From the NCBI GenBank assembly GCA_947644545.1, contig CANRZW010000039.1, positions 1 through 33,057 on the forward strand: DNA of 33,057 nt, in the 5' to 3' direction. Of the stretch, positions 17,320 through 24,466 are shown piece by piece. This DNA comes from an uncultured Lachnospiraceae bacterium (lineage in GTDB: Bacteria; Bacillota; Clostridia; Lachnospirales; Lachnospiraceae). The position numbers were made by a program, and so were the translations under genes. Position 1 is the stretch's first letter. Each line of letters starts with the position of its first letter. The notes beneath the pieces are model-generated. The model was not told where the DNA came from. It ran no database searches and saw only the letters and a program-made list of their open reading frames with translations.

Positions 17320-18186
17320 ATGAATAAAAAACCACGTGAGGAAAGAAAAGAAATTTTTGAGGAGACCAGGCGGATTTATGGCAGGGACAGGAGGCTGGCG
17401 GATTCCATATCTTTTTCCCAGGATAACCAGAGAGTTATAACGGAAGATATGGAGGTGGCGCCACCGGCGGGCAGATATGATGCGCCGGCAAAGGTGCTGG
17501 TGTCAAAGAGGAGGTGTCTTGAGGCGGCAGCGGGGTATCCAGGCATGAAAGTCTGCGTGCTTAACTTTGCATCTGCATCAAATCCAGGAGGAGGCGTTGC
17601 GAAAGGCTCCAATGCGCAGGAAGAATCCATCTGCCGGTGCAGTACCCTGTATGCCTGCATTTCAGATGAGACGGCGGTAAGCCGTTTCCACAATGCGCAC
17701 CGTGAGGCGTTAAAAGCGGGACGCATGAGTGCCCTGTATAACAATGACTGCATTTATACGCCAAAGGTCACGGTTTTCAGGGATGACATTACGGAAAAGA
17801 TACTGGAGGAAGCCTCTTGGTATGAGACAGACGTGATATCCTGTGCAGCCCCAAACCTGCGCAGTATACCGGGCAATGCAATGAACCCAGATTCCGGCAG
17901 AAAAGCAGTTGCCATTCAGTCCGCAGACTTACTGGAGCTGCATAAAAAGCGTATGAGCAGGGTTCTTGATATAGCGGCGGCAAAGGGCGCAGAGGTCATG
18001 GTTCTGGGTGCGTTTGGCTGTGGTGCGTTCCAGAACCCGCCTGCCATCGTGGCGGAAGCGGTGTCAGGGGTACTTGGGGGCTATTTAAGATGTTTCAGGG
18101 TTATTGAGTTTGCGGTATACTGCCATTTGGCAGATACAAGGAATTACGATGTGTTTAAAAAGGTTCTGTCACCGTTATGTAGTTAA
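17320..18186 (+). CDS. TIGR02452-type protein, bacterial PARG macrodomain
   Basis: The protein has 288 residues from the ATG at 17320; an in-frame TTG at 17308 lies closer to AAAGG and cannot be excluded. It contains NFASASNPGGG and QEE in the spacing of the poly(ADP-ribose) glycohydrolase signature GGG-x(6-8)-QEE (GGG 90-92, QEE 100-102), with an N-terminal helical cap as in DUF2263/microbial-type PARG proteins. The predicted activity is removal of ADP-ribose from protein or nucleic acid. Solo copies occur with stress, toxin or phage-defence functions. No ADP-ribosyltransferase is visible nearby, unless the broken gene upstream was one. The gene lies inside the repeat-flanked patch, so it was probably acquired. 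Confidence 0.88.
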   Translation: MNKKPREERKEIFEETRRIYGRDRRLADSISFSQDNQRVITEDMEVAPPAGRYDAPAKVLVSKRRCLEAAAGYPGMKVCVLNFASASNPGGGVAKGSNAQEESICRCSTLYACISDETAVSRFHNAHREALKAGRMSALYNNDCIYTPKVTVFRDDITEKILEEASWYETDVISCAAPNLRSIPGNAMNPDSGRKAVAIQSADLLELHKKRMSRVLDIAAAKGAEVMVLGAFGCGAFQNPPAIVAEAVSGVLGGYLRCFRVIEFAVYCHLADTRNYDVFKKVLSPLCS

Positions 18187-18310
18187 TCAGATATGTGGAG
18201 AAAGTATTGGGGGCAGGGGGATTGGGATATATTAGAGCGATGGCTGACCCTGCTGGCGGTGATGTGGTACACAGGCAGTTTTTGATGGAAGAAGGCTTTG
18301 CTATTTTCAA

Positions 18311-18523
18311 ATGAGCAGTTTCCACTACCCGATAGAAATCCTGTATAATACTTTTTATGACAGACAGTTGAATAACTGGCTTCATAAGTATGTCTATAAA
18401 AGAAAATATGAAAACCACATAGGAAGCATGTTGCGCCGGGCATATGAAGATGCCAGAATCAGAAATGATTGTGGCTGGCATGTTTTGATTGCCTTTTTAA
18501 TGATATGTTTTGGTTTGCTTTAG
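18311..18523 (+). CDS. doubtful small hypothetical protein
   Basis: This 70-codon ORF begins with ATG about 12 bases after AGAAGG and ends with a hydrophobic segment ([15 protein letters not shown]) that could be a membrane helix. The composition is rich in Tyr, Arg and Asn and resembles a real protein fragment, but no family is recognised and the ribosome site is weak. It may be a relic within the acquired patch. Confidence 0.25.
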   Translation: MSSFHYPIEILYNTFYDRQLNNWLHKYVYKRKYENHIGSMLRRAYEDARIRNDCGWHVLIAFLMICFGLL

Positions 18524-18598
18524 GGTTTTATGGGCAAGACCCGTGCAAGACATATATGTCTTTTAAATGGCTTAAATCCGGCACTCGCTGTTTCTGTA

Positions 18599-18628
18599 GA
18601 AGAAGCGGCTAAGGCTGGCAAGTTCTAA
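18599..18628 (+). repeat. direct repeat, copy 2: orphan 3' end of a GGGtGRT-type gene
   Basis: These 30 bases are identical to the end of the intact gene 1.9 kb upstream. The preceding four codons (GCT GTT TCT GTA) match at the protein level with synonymous or conservative changes, so this piece has an independent history rather than being a recent copy. It is either the remains of a second gene copy or an attachment-site half. Confidence 0.8.
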
Positions 18629-18644
18629 AGAATAGCATATTTTT

Positions 18645-18682
18645 CAGGGCCTCTGTTGATAAGATTGTCAGCAGAGGCCCTG
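18645..18682 (+). terminator. strong hairpin after the orphan gene end
   Basis: CAGGGCCTCTG at 18645-18655 pairs perfectly with 18672-18682, and four further pairs (TTGA with TCAG) extend the stem to 15 bp with an 8-base loop. The downstream tract AATTTTA is only a weak T-run. It probably terminated the original GGGtGRT-type gene and may also act on the convergent FlxA-like gene. Confidence 0.65.
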
Positions 18683-18746
18683 AATTTTACCACGTATTAA
18701 ACAGGTAATAGGCAAGTAATAAACATGTGGTAATAGACAAATTTGA

Positions 18747-19697
18747 TCATACGAAAGAAACATAGAATTTCTGTTGTGATGCGTATTCTTCCCGTGACAG
18801 ATTCAAAGCATTTATGTAGGCATTATTTTCTCTATCAGTCGCTTTGTCCTTTGAAGACTGTGGGTTGGCGGCCGACTGCAGAGCTTTGTCTGCTTCTCCT
18901 AATATGGAGAATTGAAATGCCATTGCCAGTTGTTCCTGTCTTTCAATCTTTTTCAGTTCGGCCTGTTTCAGTTCTGTATCCAGTCCGAGCTCCTTGGCCT
19001 GTTCTATTTCTTCCTTTAAAATAGCGATGCCGTCACTGGTTTTGGATATGATCGTTCCCAAGTGCCTGGTTTGCTGCAGAGAAGAGTCGGATGTTACCAT
19101 TGCCTGTATTTCTCTGCTGGAAGGTCTAAAATCTGCAGCCGCATCATCATTCGTATTCGTTTCGGTTTCGTCATGGACTTCTTCTTCGGTTTCTACAGCC
19201 GCTTCCGTTTTTGTATCCCGATCAGAGTTCCTATCCTGCCCTGTGATTTCCTTCAGGATAACGGTTCCGTCGCTGTTTTGGGCTATAATTGAATTCGTCT
19301 GTGCAGACGGTTGTTCCTTATAAGATTGATCGCTTTTGTCTGTTGTATTTGAAGCTTCTTCTTCCGATCGTGTATCGGTTTCTGAGATATCTTCTTTCAC
19401 AGGTTTTTTATCTTCCCACAGTTTTGCAAGCATCTGTTCTCTTTTCTGCGACCGCAGGAGATCGTCCTGATGCTGTTTCAGTTCCGTAGTAAGACCGGAT
19501 ATTTCTTTTTGAAGTTTCTTCCGTTCATTTGTTTTCTCATTGGCAGAGAGGTCTTCTTTTGAAGAGAGCTTCTGCATCTGCTGTCGAACCTCTGTGATTT
19601 CATTTTGAATGCTTTTACTTTTCTGATCTTTTAAAGCAGATGGAGCAACTTGCATGACTGTCATGGTTTTCGCTGATGTTATACTGCCAATTCCCAT
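18747..19697 (-). CDS. FlxA-like coiled-coil protein
   Basis: The protein has 316 residues, with AAAGGAG 9 bases upstream of the ATG. Residues 30-85 form a Gln/Lys/Glu-rich coiled coil (IQNEITEVRQQMQKL and KLQKEISGLTTELKQ) typical of FlxA-like proteins; the middle (100-200) is acidic and low in complexity (many Glu, Thr, Asp), and residues 225-270 form a second coiled coil. There is no signal peptide or membrane helix. In E. coli, flxA depends on the flagellar sigma factor FliA, and its function is unknown. Here a CCGATAA box lies about 60 bases upstream. The repeated ISKTSDGIAILKE and IAQNSDGTVILKE segments suggest an internal duplication. Confidence 0.7.
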   Translation of the reverse strand: MGIGSITSAKTMTVMQVAPSALKDQKSKSIQNEITEVRQQMQKLSSKEDLSANEKTNERKKLQKEISGLTTELKQHQDDLLRSQKREQMLAKLWEDKKPVKEDISETDTRSEEEASNTTDKSDQSYKEQPSAQTNSIIAQNSDGTVILKEITGQDRNSDRDTKTEAAVETEEEVHDETETNTNDDAAADFRPSSREIQAMVTSDSSLQQTRHLGTIISKTSDGIAILKEEIEQAKELGLDTELKQAELKKIERQEQLAMAFQFSILGEADKALQSAANPQSSKDKATDRENNAYINALNLSREEYASQQKFYVSFV

Positions 19698-19699
19698 AG

Positions 19700-19730
19700 A
19701 ATCATCTCCTTTCTCTACTAAAGGATGATT
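19700..19730 (-). promoter_or_regulatory. hairpin that would sequester the FlxA-like ribosome site
   Basis: On the minus strand, AATCATCCTTT (19730-19720) pairs with AAAGGAGATGATT (19712-19700), leaving a 2-base bulge and a 7-base loop. The right arm contains the whole Shine-Dalgarno sequence, so the fold would block translation unless melted or bound by a regulator. Confidence 0.5.
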
Positions 19731-19757
19731 TTAACAACAATATCTTTTGATAGATTA

Positions 19758-19784
19758 TTATCGGATACTTAATTTTACTATTTT
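19758..19784 (-). promoter_or_regulatory. possible sigma-28 (FliA/SigD) promoter of the FlxA-like gene
   Basis: CCGATAA (19764-19758 on the minus strand) matches the -10 box of flagellar sigma-28 promoters. At the expected distance upstream is AAAA (19784-19781), one base from the TAAA consensus, with a 16-base gap. Better TAAA matches exist at 9 and 19 bases, which are wrong distances, so the -35 is uncertain. Confidence 0.35.
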
Positions 19785-19912
19785 TTACAGGCAATATGCA
19801 AGGTTATTTTTGAAGGAAAAGTGGTTAAAACAGAATTTGCTGCGACAATAGATCCGAGACAGGAAATTATGATAAAATATTAGCAATTCATGGATGGGCT
19901 CGTTCCAGCGCT

Positions 19913-20158
19913 ATGGGAGCAGGAGAGGAGACCATTCATCAATGGCTGAATGGAAAGTTGGTCTGCATGCGCCGCATCAGCATTGGCTGGGATGGACAGA
20001 ATGAATGTTTTACACTCGTTGTTATGGATCGAATTGATAATAAGCTGGCGGAAGTGTACCATAACACATTTCCATCTGATAATGCAGAGCATTCGGAGAT
20101 CTCTATGAAATGTCAGGATTTGGAGTATCACGGGGGTTCCCTCCCAAAAAAATTCTGA
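19913..20158 (+). CDS. doubtful 81-residue hypothetical protein
   Basis: The frame is open from about 19840, but only this ATG gives a start and it has no ribosome site. The product (IGWDGQNECFTLVVMDRIDNKLAE within it) has protein-like composition, but I recognise no family. It may be a truncated remnant. The frame ends shortly before the promoter of the AAA+ operon. Confidence 0.25.
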   Translation: MGAGEETIHQWLNGKLVCMRRISIGWDGQNECFTLVVMDRIDNKLAEVYHNTFPSDNAEHSEISMKCQDLEYHGGSLPKKF

Positions 20159-20249
20159 CTTCTGTTTTCAGCACACTTTATGTCTGTGTAACGTTTCGGA
20201 ATATAAAGCCTGCAGGCCAGACAATCAGTCTGGAGGTGTGTCTGTTTGT

Positions 20250-20277
20250 TTGCAAAATTTGTTATTTATGGTATCTT
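20250..20277 (+). promoter_or_regulatory. promoter of the AAA+/J-like/HIRAN operon
   Basis: TTGCAA (20250-20255) and TATCTT (20272-20277) are separated by 16 bases and lie about 120 bases before the first start codon. The -10 region (TTTATGGTATC) closely resembles that of the argH promoter. A perfect CCAGAC-AATCA-GTCTGG hairpin or dyad lies 17 bases upstream of the -35 and could bind an activator. Confidence 0.45.
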
Positions 20278-20395
20278 ATTATGTAGAAATATCTATACAA
20301 AGGTAAAGCTGGTTGAGAAAAATAGATTCGCAGGAAATGATTTGGGAGGCAAACTTTTGATTTTGCTGAATGATTGACCGGCTGGAGGTGTTTTC

Positions 20396-21964
20396 GTGAA
20401 AAAACAAGAAGTTATTATGGCTCTTAATAGCCTGTTAGACGATATTGCTCTTATAACGAAGAACCGCTGTGATGATGAGATTTGTTCATGGCTGATGGCA
20501 GCGTCGCTTCGGATTTGGGCGGGAAATAAACTTTTTTCAGAAGACTATGCAGGTGTCCTGTCTGTTTTCAGAGACCAGGAATTTACAGCTGCACAGATTA
20601 TCACCGCTCTGGACTGTGCCGGTGATGAGGCCCGTGAAATAAATATCCCGGCATTCTTCCAGGATATTGTTGCGAAAGATAAAGAAAAACAAACCAGTGA
20701 AAGCCGTACCATTGCGGACAGTATTGGTCGTTTTCTTGTCCTTGTGGCTCTGATCAATGGCGATTTTACAATAGAAGAGGCGAATAGGCTGCGAGACGTT
20801 AGCGATATTTTGCTTGGTTATTGTGATTATCATGGTGTAGTTGCGGGTAAGAGAAGAGAATATCATCCTGAAATGGTGACACCAATGAGCCCAACAGGCT
20901 ATTATCAGCCATCCGCTGATATCAAGAAAAAGCCTGCCGATCATGCTGACAAGACAGAGCGGGTGAAACCAATTTCGAGGGGCAGTTCTCCTTTGTCCAA
21001 AACAGAAGAGGAAGAGAGCGTTCCGACCATAACGTTGAATTTGAACCTTGCACCTGAACAACCTGCAGATACGGCTGTTTCTGCGCCGGCGAGCGGAGTT
21101 ATGATTAAAAAACCGGCAGGTGAGGATGCTGAGGATGCAGATGAAACATTGGAGAGTGTCCTAGAGGAACTCAATGGATTGGTCGGTCTGAATAAAGTTA
21201 AAAATGATGTCCAAAGTCTTCTTAATTTCATAAAAATCTGTCAAATGCGTACCCGGCGTGGGATGAAAGTGCCGACCATTTCCTATCATTTGGTATTTAC
21301 CGGGAATCCCGGAACCGGCAAGACCACGGTTGCCCGTATGGTAGCAAGGTTATATTATTTAATGGGGATTTTGCCGCAAGGCCAGCTGGTCGAAACAGAT
21401 AGGAGCGGACTGGTTGCCGGTTATCTTGGACAGACGGCAATTAAAACACAGAAGGTGATTCAGGAGGCTTTGGGCGGCGTTCTCTTTATTGATGAAGCAT
21501 ATGCTCTTGCAAATGATAAAGAAGACAGTTACGGCAAAGAAGCTATTGAGACTATTCTAAAAGCAATGGAAGACCATCGAGATGAATTGGTCGTTATTGT
21601 CGCAGGATACGACGAATTGATGCACAAGTTTATTGACTCCAATCCCGGACTGCGCTCTCGTTTTAACAAGTATTTTACTTTTCCGGACTACGATGGTAAT
21701 GATTTGTTACTGATTTTAAAACGCTTCTGTGACACAAATGGTTATACGCTGGCTGAAGATGCGATCCCTCATCTGCAGCTTAAGCTGAATGAAATATATG
21801 AAAATCGGGAGGAACATTTCGGCAATGCACGTACTGTGAGAAACCTGTTTGAACATGCCATCAACCGACAGGCAAATCGTCTGGTTATGGATAATGATAT
21901 TACAGACCAGGAACTTGCCGAGCTGACTTTTGATGACATACTTCCGAGTATGGAGGTGATGTAA
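20396..21964 (+). CDS. CbbX/SpoVK-type AAA+ ATPase with TerB-like N-terminal region
   Basis: The protein has 522 residues; GTG start with GGAGGT 6-7 bases upstream. Residues 1-150 are helical, and the segment IADSIGRFLVLVALINGDFTIEEANRL (106-132) resembles a TerB-type fold; 160-250 is a low-complexity linker. The AAA+ domain (255-500) has Walker A TGNPGTGKT (302-310), Walker B VLFIDEA (362-368) and an arginine-finger motif NPGLRSRF (416-423), as in CbbX, SpoVK and EccA. These act as hexameric remodellers of protein complexes. The stop codon is one base from the start of the next gene. It is probably the motor of a three-gene system; the client is unknown. Confidence 0.88.
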   Translation: MKKQEVIMALNSLLDDIALITKNRCDDEICSWLMAASLRIWAGNKLFSEDYAGVLSVFRDQEFTAAQIITALDCAGDEAREINIPAFFQDIVAKDKEKQTSESRTIADSIGRFLVLVALINGDFTIEEANRLRDVSDILLGYCDYHGVVAGKRREYHPEMVTPMSPTGYYQPSADIKKKPADHADKTERVKPISRGSSPLSKTEEEESVPTITLNLNLAPEQPADTAVSAPASGVMIKKPAGEDAEDADETLESVLEELNGLVGLNKVKNDVQSLLNFIKICQMRTRRGMKVPTISYHLVFTGNPGTGKTTVARMVARLYYLMGILPQGQLVETDRSGLVAGYLGQTAIKTQKVIQEALGGVLFIDEAYALANDKEDSYGKEAIETILKAMEDHRDELVVIVAGYDELMHKFIDSNPGLRSRFNKYFTFPDYDGNDLLLILKRFCDTNGYTLAEDAIPHLQLKLNEIYENREEHFGNARTVRNLFEHAINRQANRLVMDNDITDQELAELTFDDILPSMEVM

Positions 21965-21965
21965 G

Positions 21966-22871
21966 ATGAGCAGACATTCTTTTACATTGTGGCTTCATAG
22001 CGAGGTGGCATTCGCCCGCTGTGCGCTGCTCACGCTATATGAACAGCGGGACAAACAACGGTACATAGAAGGTCCACGTCTGGAAAAAGAATATATGGAA
22101 AGGGTCGGTTCCTATGAGGAAACCGTTATCAAGGAAGAGATTGAGTGCGAACTGCTCCAGAAAAAGCAGCAAATGATACAGGCGGCAATTAATCGCCGTG
22201 AACCGGTCGATGAGGATGTGATTGACGCTGAACTGGAAAGCTGTCGACAAGAGATGTTCCGGGAAGCAGCCGGGATGGCAGCTCCACAGGAGTATGCTGA
22301 TCTTTCGGAGGAGCAGAGTGATGAATTGCAGGAACTCTATCGGGACATCGTCAAAAACTTCCATCCGCAAATGCATCCGGAATTAACGGAAGCACATCGA
22401 CAATTATTCCAGAAAGCGCAGGAAGCATATCGCCGCAGAGACTTGCCAGCGCTTAAACTCATCCGTGAAATGCTCAATAGCACGCAGGAGGATGGTCTGG
22501 AGCTGGAATTTTTACTGGAATTTTTCGCGGACAGTCAATCGGACGAAGAAGAGACTTTTCAGGGTCGAGATTATGCTACAGATTATTCGCTTGCCGCAGT
22601 AGTATACAGCAGTTTTAAGCCTACAGATGAGGAAGCAGCAATACAAGAGGAATGGGCACGTTACCGTCGAATGACGGAAGGTGTAATGACGGAAATGGAA
22701 GAAATGAGACTTCAATTTCCTTATACTGCGTCGGATATGCTGTCTGATCCGGCAAAAATTGAAGCCTATAAAGAGGAATTAGCTCATCGTTTACGCACCG
22801 CAGCTATCGAGCGGGAGCGCAGAACAAGAGAAATTCGTGCAATGATAGAAAGCGTAGCTGTACATGAATAA
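21966..22871 (+). CDS. J-domain-like protein with HPQ in place of HPD
   Basis: The protein has 301 residues; GGAGGTGATG within the end of the previous gene serves as ribosome site. Residues 30-105 are charged and helical (coiled coil with KEEIECELLQKKQQM). Residues about 118-165 look like helices II to IV of a J domain: LYRDIVKNFHPQMHPE then FQKAQEAYRRRDLPALKLI. The loop motif is HPQ (133-135) where an active J domain has HPD, so it probably does not stimulate DnaK ATPase and may instead be a scaffold or adaptor. The remainder is acidic and helical and ends in an Arg/Glu-rich stretch. It overlaps the HIRAN gene by 8 bases. Confidence 0.65.
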   Translation: MSRHSFTLWLHSEVAFARCALLTLYEQRDKQRYIEGPRLEKEYMERVGSYEETVIKEEIECELLQKKQQMIQAAINRREPVDEDVIDAELESCRQEMFREAAGMAAPQEYADLSEEQSDELQELYRDIVKNFHPQMHPELTEAHRQLFQKAQEAYRRRDLPALKLIREMLNSTQEDGLELEFLLEFFADSQSDEEETFQGRDYATDYSLAAVVYSSFKPTDEEAAIQEEWARYRRMTEGVMTEMEEMRLQFPYTASDMLSDPAKIEAYKEELAHRLRTAAIERERRTREIRAMIESVAVHE

Positions 22872-23319
22872 ATTAATGCAAGAAGCGCCGCAGTCCTTTC
22901 GTGGCAGAATGTATCAGAGAGATAATGCCAGGCCGAAGGAACATAGAATTTTGGTACTCAAAACAGGAATTGCGGGATTACAGTTTCATATCGAAAGTGA
23001 AGAAGAACAGGATGCATTGAATGCAATTACGCCGGGGACAGAATTACTGCTTTTCAGGGAACCGGACAATGAGTTTGATGAGTGGGCGGTTGCAGTTCAT
23101 CTCACAAAAGACGACAAACTTGGGTTTGTTTCCAGATTTAAAAATGAGACCATTGCACGATTGATGGATGCCGGCAAGAAATTTATAGGTGTTGTAGACG
23201 AGCCGGAAGCAGGTAACGCAGCCGAAGAAATCGCTATAGAAGAGCAGCGCCGCGGCCGTCGTGCACCTACTGAAAATATGGCGCTGCCATTCTCCATTTA
23301 TCTAATCGAGGAAGATTAA
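22864..23319 (+). CDS. solo HIRAN-domain protein
   Basis: The 151-residue protein carries a HIRAN domain across about residues 27-110: VAGLQFH-like first strand, the signature REPDNEFDEWAVAV (65-78) and LGFVSRFKNETIARLMDAG (86-104). In HLTF the HIRAN domain binds 3' ends of single-stranded DNA, and stand-alone bacterial versions are thought to bind damaged or unusual DNA. A charged tail (110-140) is poorly structured. The ATG overlaps the stop of the J-like gene (ATGAATAA) and has no good ribosome site, so translation is coupled. This is the third gene of the operon. Confidence 0.85.
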   Translation: MNKLMQEAPQSFRGRMYQRDNARPKEHRILVLKTGIAGLQFHIESEEEQDALNAITPGTELLLFREPDNEFDEWAVAVHLTKDDKLGFVSRFKNETIARLMDAGKKFIGVVDEPEAGNAAEEIAIEEQRRGRRAPTENMALPFSIYLIEED

Positions 23320-23724
23320 CTGCAATAAACGGTAAAGTAAAGAGAAATGGCTTGGAAACTGCCCATTTTATGGTGATGCATAATGAGCATGTGGCTGCTG
23401 GCGCAAGCGTGTACAAGATTATCAATCAATACCGGGCTTTTAAATCAGAGAGCGGTCTTATTTGTTATACAATTTAAACCTTTTTTGTCGTGTGAACTGC
23501 TCTATTTTACCATTTTGCACCTCCTTTTAACGATGGCAGGAATTATTAGGAAGCATGAATAGAACAATTGATGTATATTTGTTTCACGGTTCCAGAGATT
23601 TTTACAAATGTGAAAATGATTCTGGCATACCACAGGGATAAAAATTTTCACATATAAATAAAGAAAAAAGGATATTGATATATTTGTGGTCTGTGGTATA
23701 CTAATGGAAAAATGGAGGTGAAAA
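23320..23724. other. 405-bp gap with mini-ORF and interleaved inverted repeats
   Basis: A 35-codon ORF (23370-23477) continues a frame open from the end of the HIRAN gene, but has no ribosome site and no recognised family. Two perfect inverted repeats interleave upstream of the HAD gene: ATGTGAAAAT (23608-23617) with 23644-23653, and ATACCACAG (23627-23635) with 23691-23699. The second overlaps the -10 box of the promoter listed next. Confidence 0.6.
23675..23702 (+). promoter_or_regulatory. strong promoter of the HAD hydrolase gene
   Basis: TTGATA (23675-23680) and TATACT (23697-23702) are 16 bases apart, 22 bases before the start codon. The arm CTGTGGTAT (23691-23699) of the 9-bp inverted repeat overlaps the -10, so a protein bound there would repress transcription. 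Confidence 0.65.
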
Positions 23725-24390
23725 ATGGTAAAAGCAGTGTTTATGGATTATACAGGAACCATCATTCAGGAAAAGGGAGTGGATTTGGAAAAAATTGTTG
23801 CCCGGATATGGAAAAACAGCCGGCTTGAAACAGCGGAAGAGACGGTGAGATATTGGTGGAGCCTGATTAAAACGATGGAAGAGAGAAGTTATGGCGATGA
23901 CTTTTTGACAGAAGATGAGATTGTCGACTGTCTGCTGGAAAGGCTTGGCAGGGAGAAGGGCTTGGCTGATGATTTTTCCGAACTGCATAAGCTGTTTCAA
24001 AGGTTTTGGATGTATGCGCCGGTTTTTGATGATGTAAAGGAATTTTTTGAAAAATGTCCTCTCCCGATTTATGTAATTACAAATAATGGGGTCTGTTATG
24101 TGCAGGAGTGTTTGGAACAGAACGGTCTTGAAGCAGCCGGAATTATTTCGGGAGAAATGGTTCGGGCCTATAAACCCCATAAAGAGGTGTTCGATTATGC
24201 TTTAAAAATAAGCGGATGCGCTGCCGGGGAGGTGATTCATATTGGGGATTCCATCGTATCTGATGTAGATGGAGCGTCTGCGGCAGGTATAACGCCTGTC
24301 CTTATAGACAGAAAGGCAGAAGGACAGTGTACGGATTGCAAAGTGATACACCGGCTTACGGAAGTGCTGGAGTATCTGGAATGTATCTGA
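23725..24390 (+). CDS. HAD-superfamily hydrolase
   Basis: The 221-residue protein has the HAD motifs in order: DYTGT (D8 nucleophile; T10 in place of the usual second Asp), a TNN in VITNNG near residue 117, the Lys in YKPHKEVF near 150, and GDSIVSDVDGA near 176. The cap is the helical C1 type as in phosphoglycolate and phosphonatase-like members. Thr at the second motif-I position occurs in several subfamilies, including phosphonatase relatives, so the substrate cannot be given. The promoter and ribosome site (GGAGGTG) are strong. It is convergent with the GntR gene. Confidence 0.88.
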   Translation: MVKAVFMDYTGTIIQEKGVDLEKIVARIWKNSRLETAEETVRYWWSLIKTMEERSYGDDFLTEDEIVDCLLERLGREKGLADDFSELHKLFQRFWMYAPVFDDVKEFFEKCPLPIYVITNNGVCYVQECLEQNGLEAAGIISGEMVRAYKPHKEVFDYALKISGCAAGEVIHIGDSIVSDVDGASAAGITPVLIDRKAEGQCTDCKVIHRLTEVLEYLECI

Positions 24391-24410
24391 TGAAACTGCT
24401 ATTAAAAAGA

Positions 24411-24446
24411 TTCAGGGAAGCAGCCATTTGTGGTTACTTCCCTGAA
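24411..24446. terminator. bidirectional terminator between HAD and GntR genes
   Basis: TTCAGGGAAG (24411-24420) pairs perfectly with 24437-24446, with partial inner pairing (GCCA with TGGT). On the minus strand the stem is followed by TCTTTTTAAT, a good T-run, so it serves the GntR gene best; the plus-strand tail is weaker. Confidence 0.7.
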
Positions 24447-24466
24447 CGTTTGTCTGCAGATGTTGG

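Larger units (their letters stand above)
18187..18746. other. 560-bp region between macrodomain and FlxA-like genes
   Basis: It contains a doubtful 70-codon ORF (listed separately), the second copy of the imperfect 28-bp repeat (18527-18554), a perfect 16-bp palindrome AAGACATATATGTCTT at 18547-18562, the second copy of the GGGtGRT gene end (18599-18628) and a strong hairpin (18645-18682). I see no other gene. Confidence 0.7.
19698..20395. other. 700-bp AT-rich divergent region
   Basis: It separates the FlxA-like gene from the AAA+ operon and holds the regulatory signals listed next, a doubtful 81-codon ORF at 19913-20158, a perfect hairpin CCAGAC/GTCTGG (20217-20222, 20228-20233) and the promoter of the AAA+ operon. 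I see no further gene. Confidence 0.7.

Noticed and set aside
23370..23477. 35-codon ORF after the HIRAN gene as a fourth operon member
   Set aside because: No ribosome site and no recognised family; noted within the intergenic entry only.
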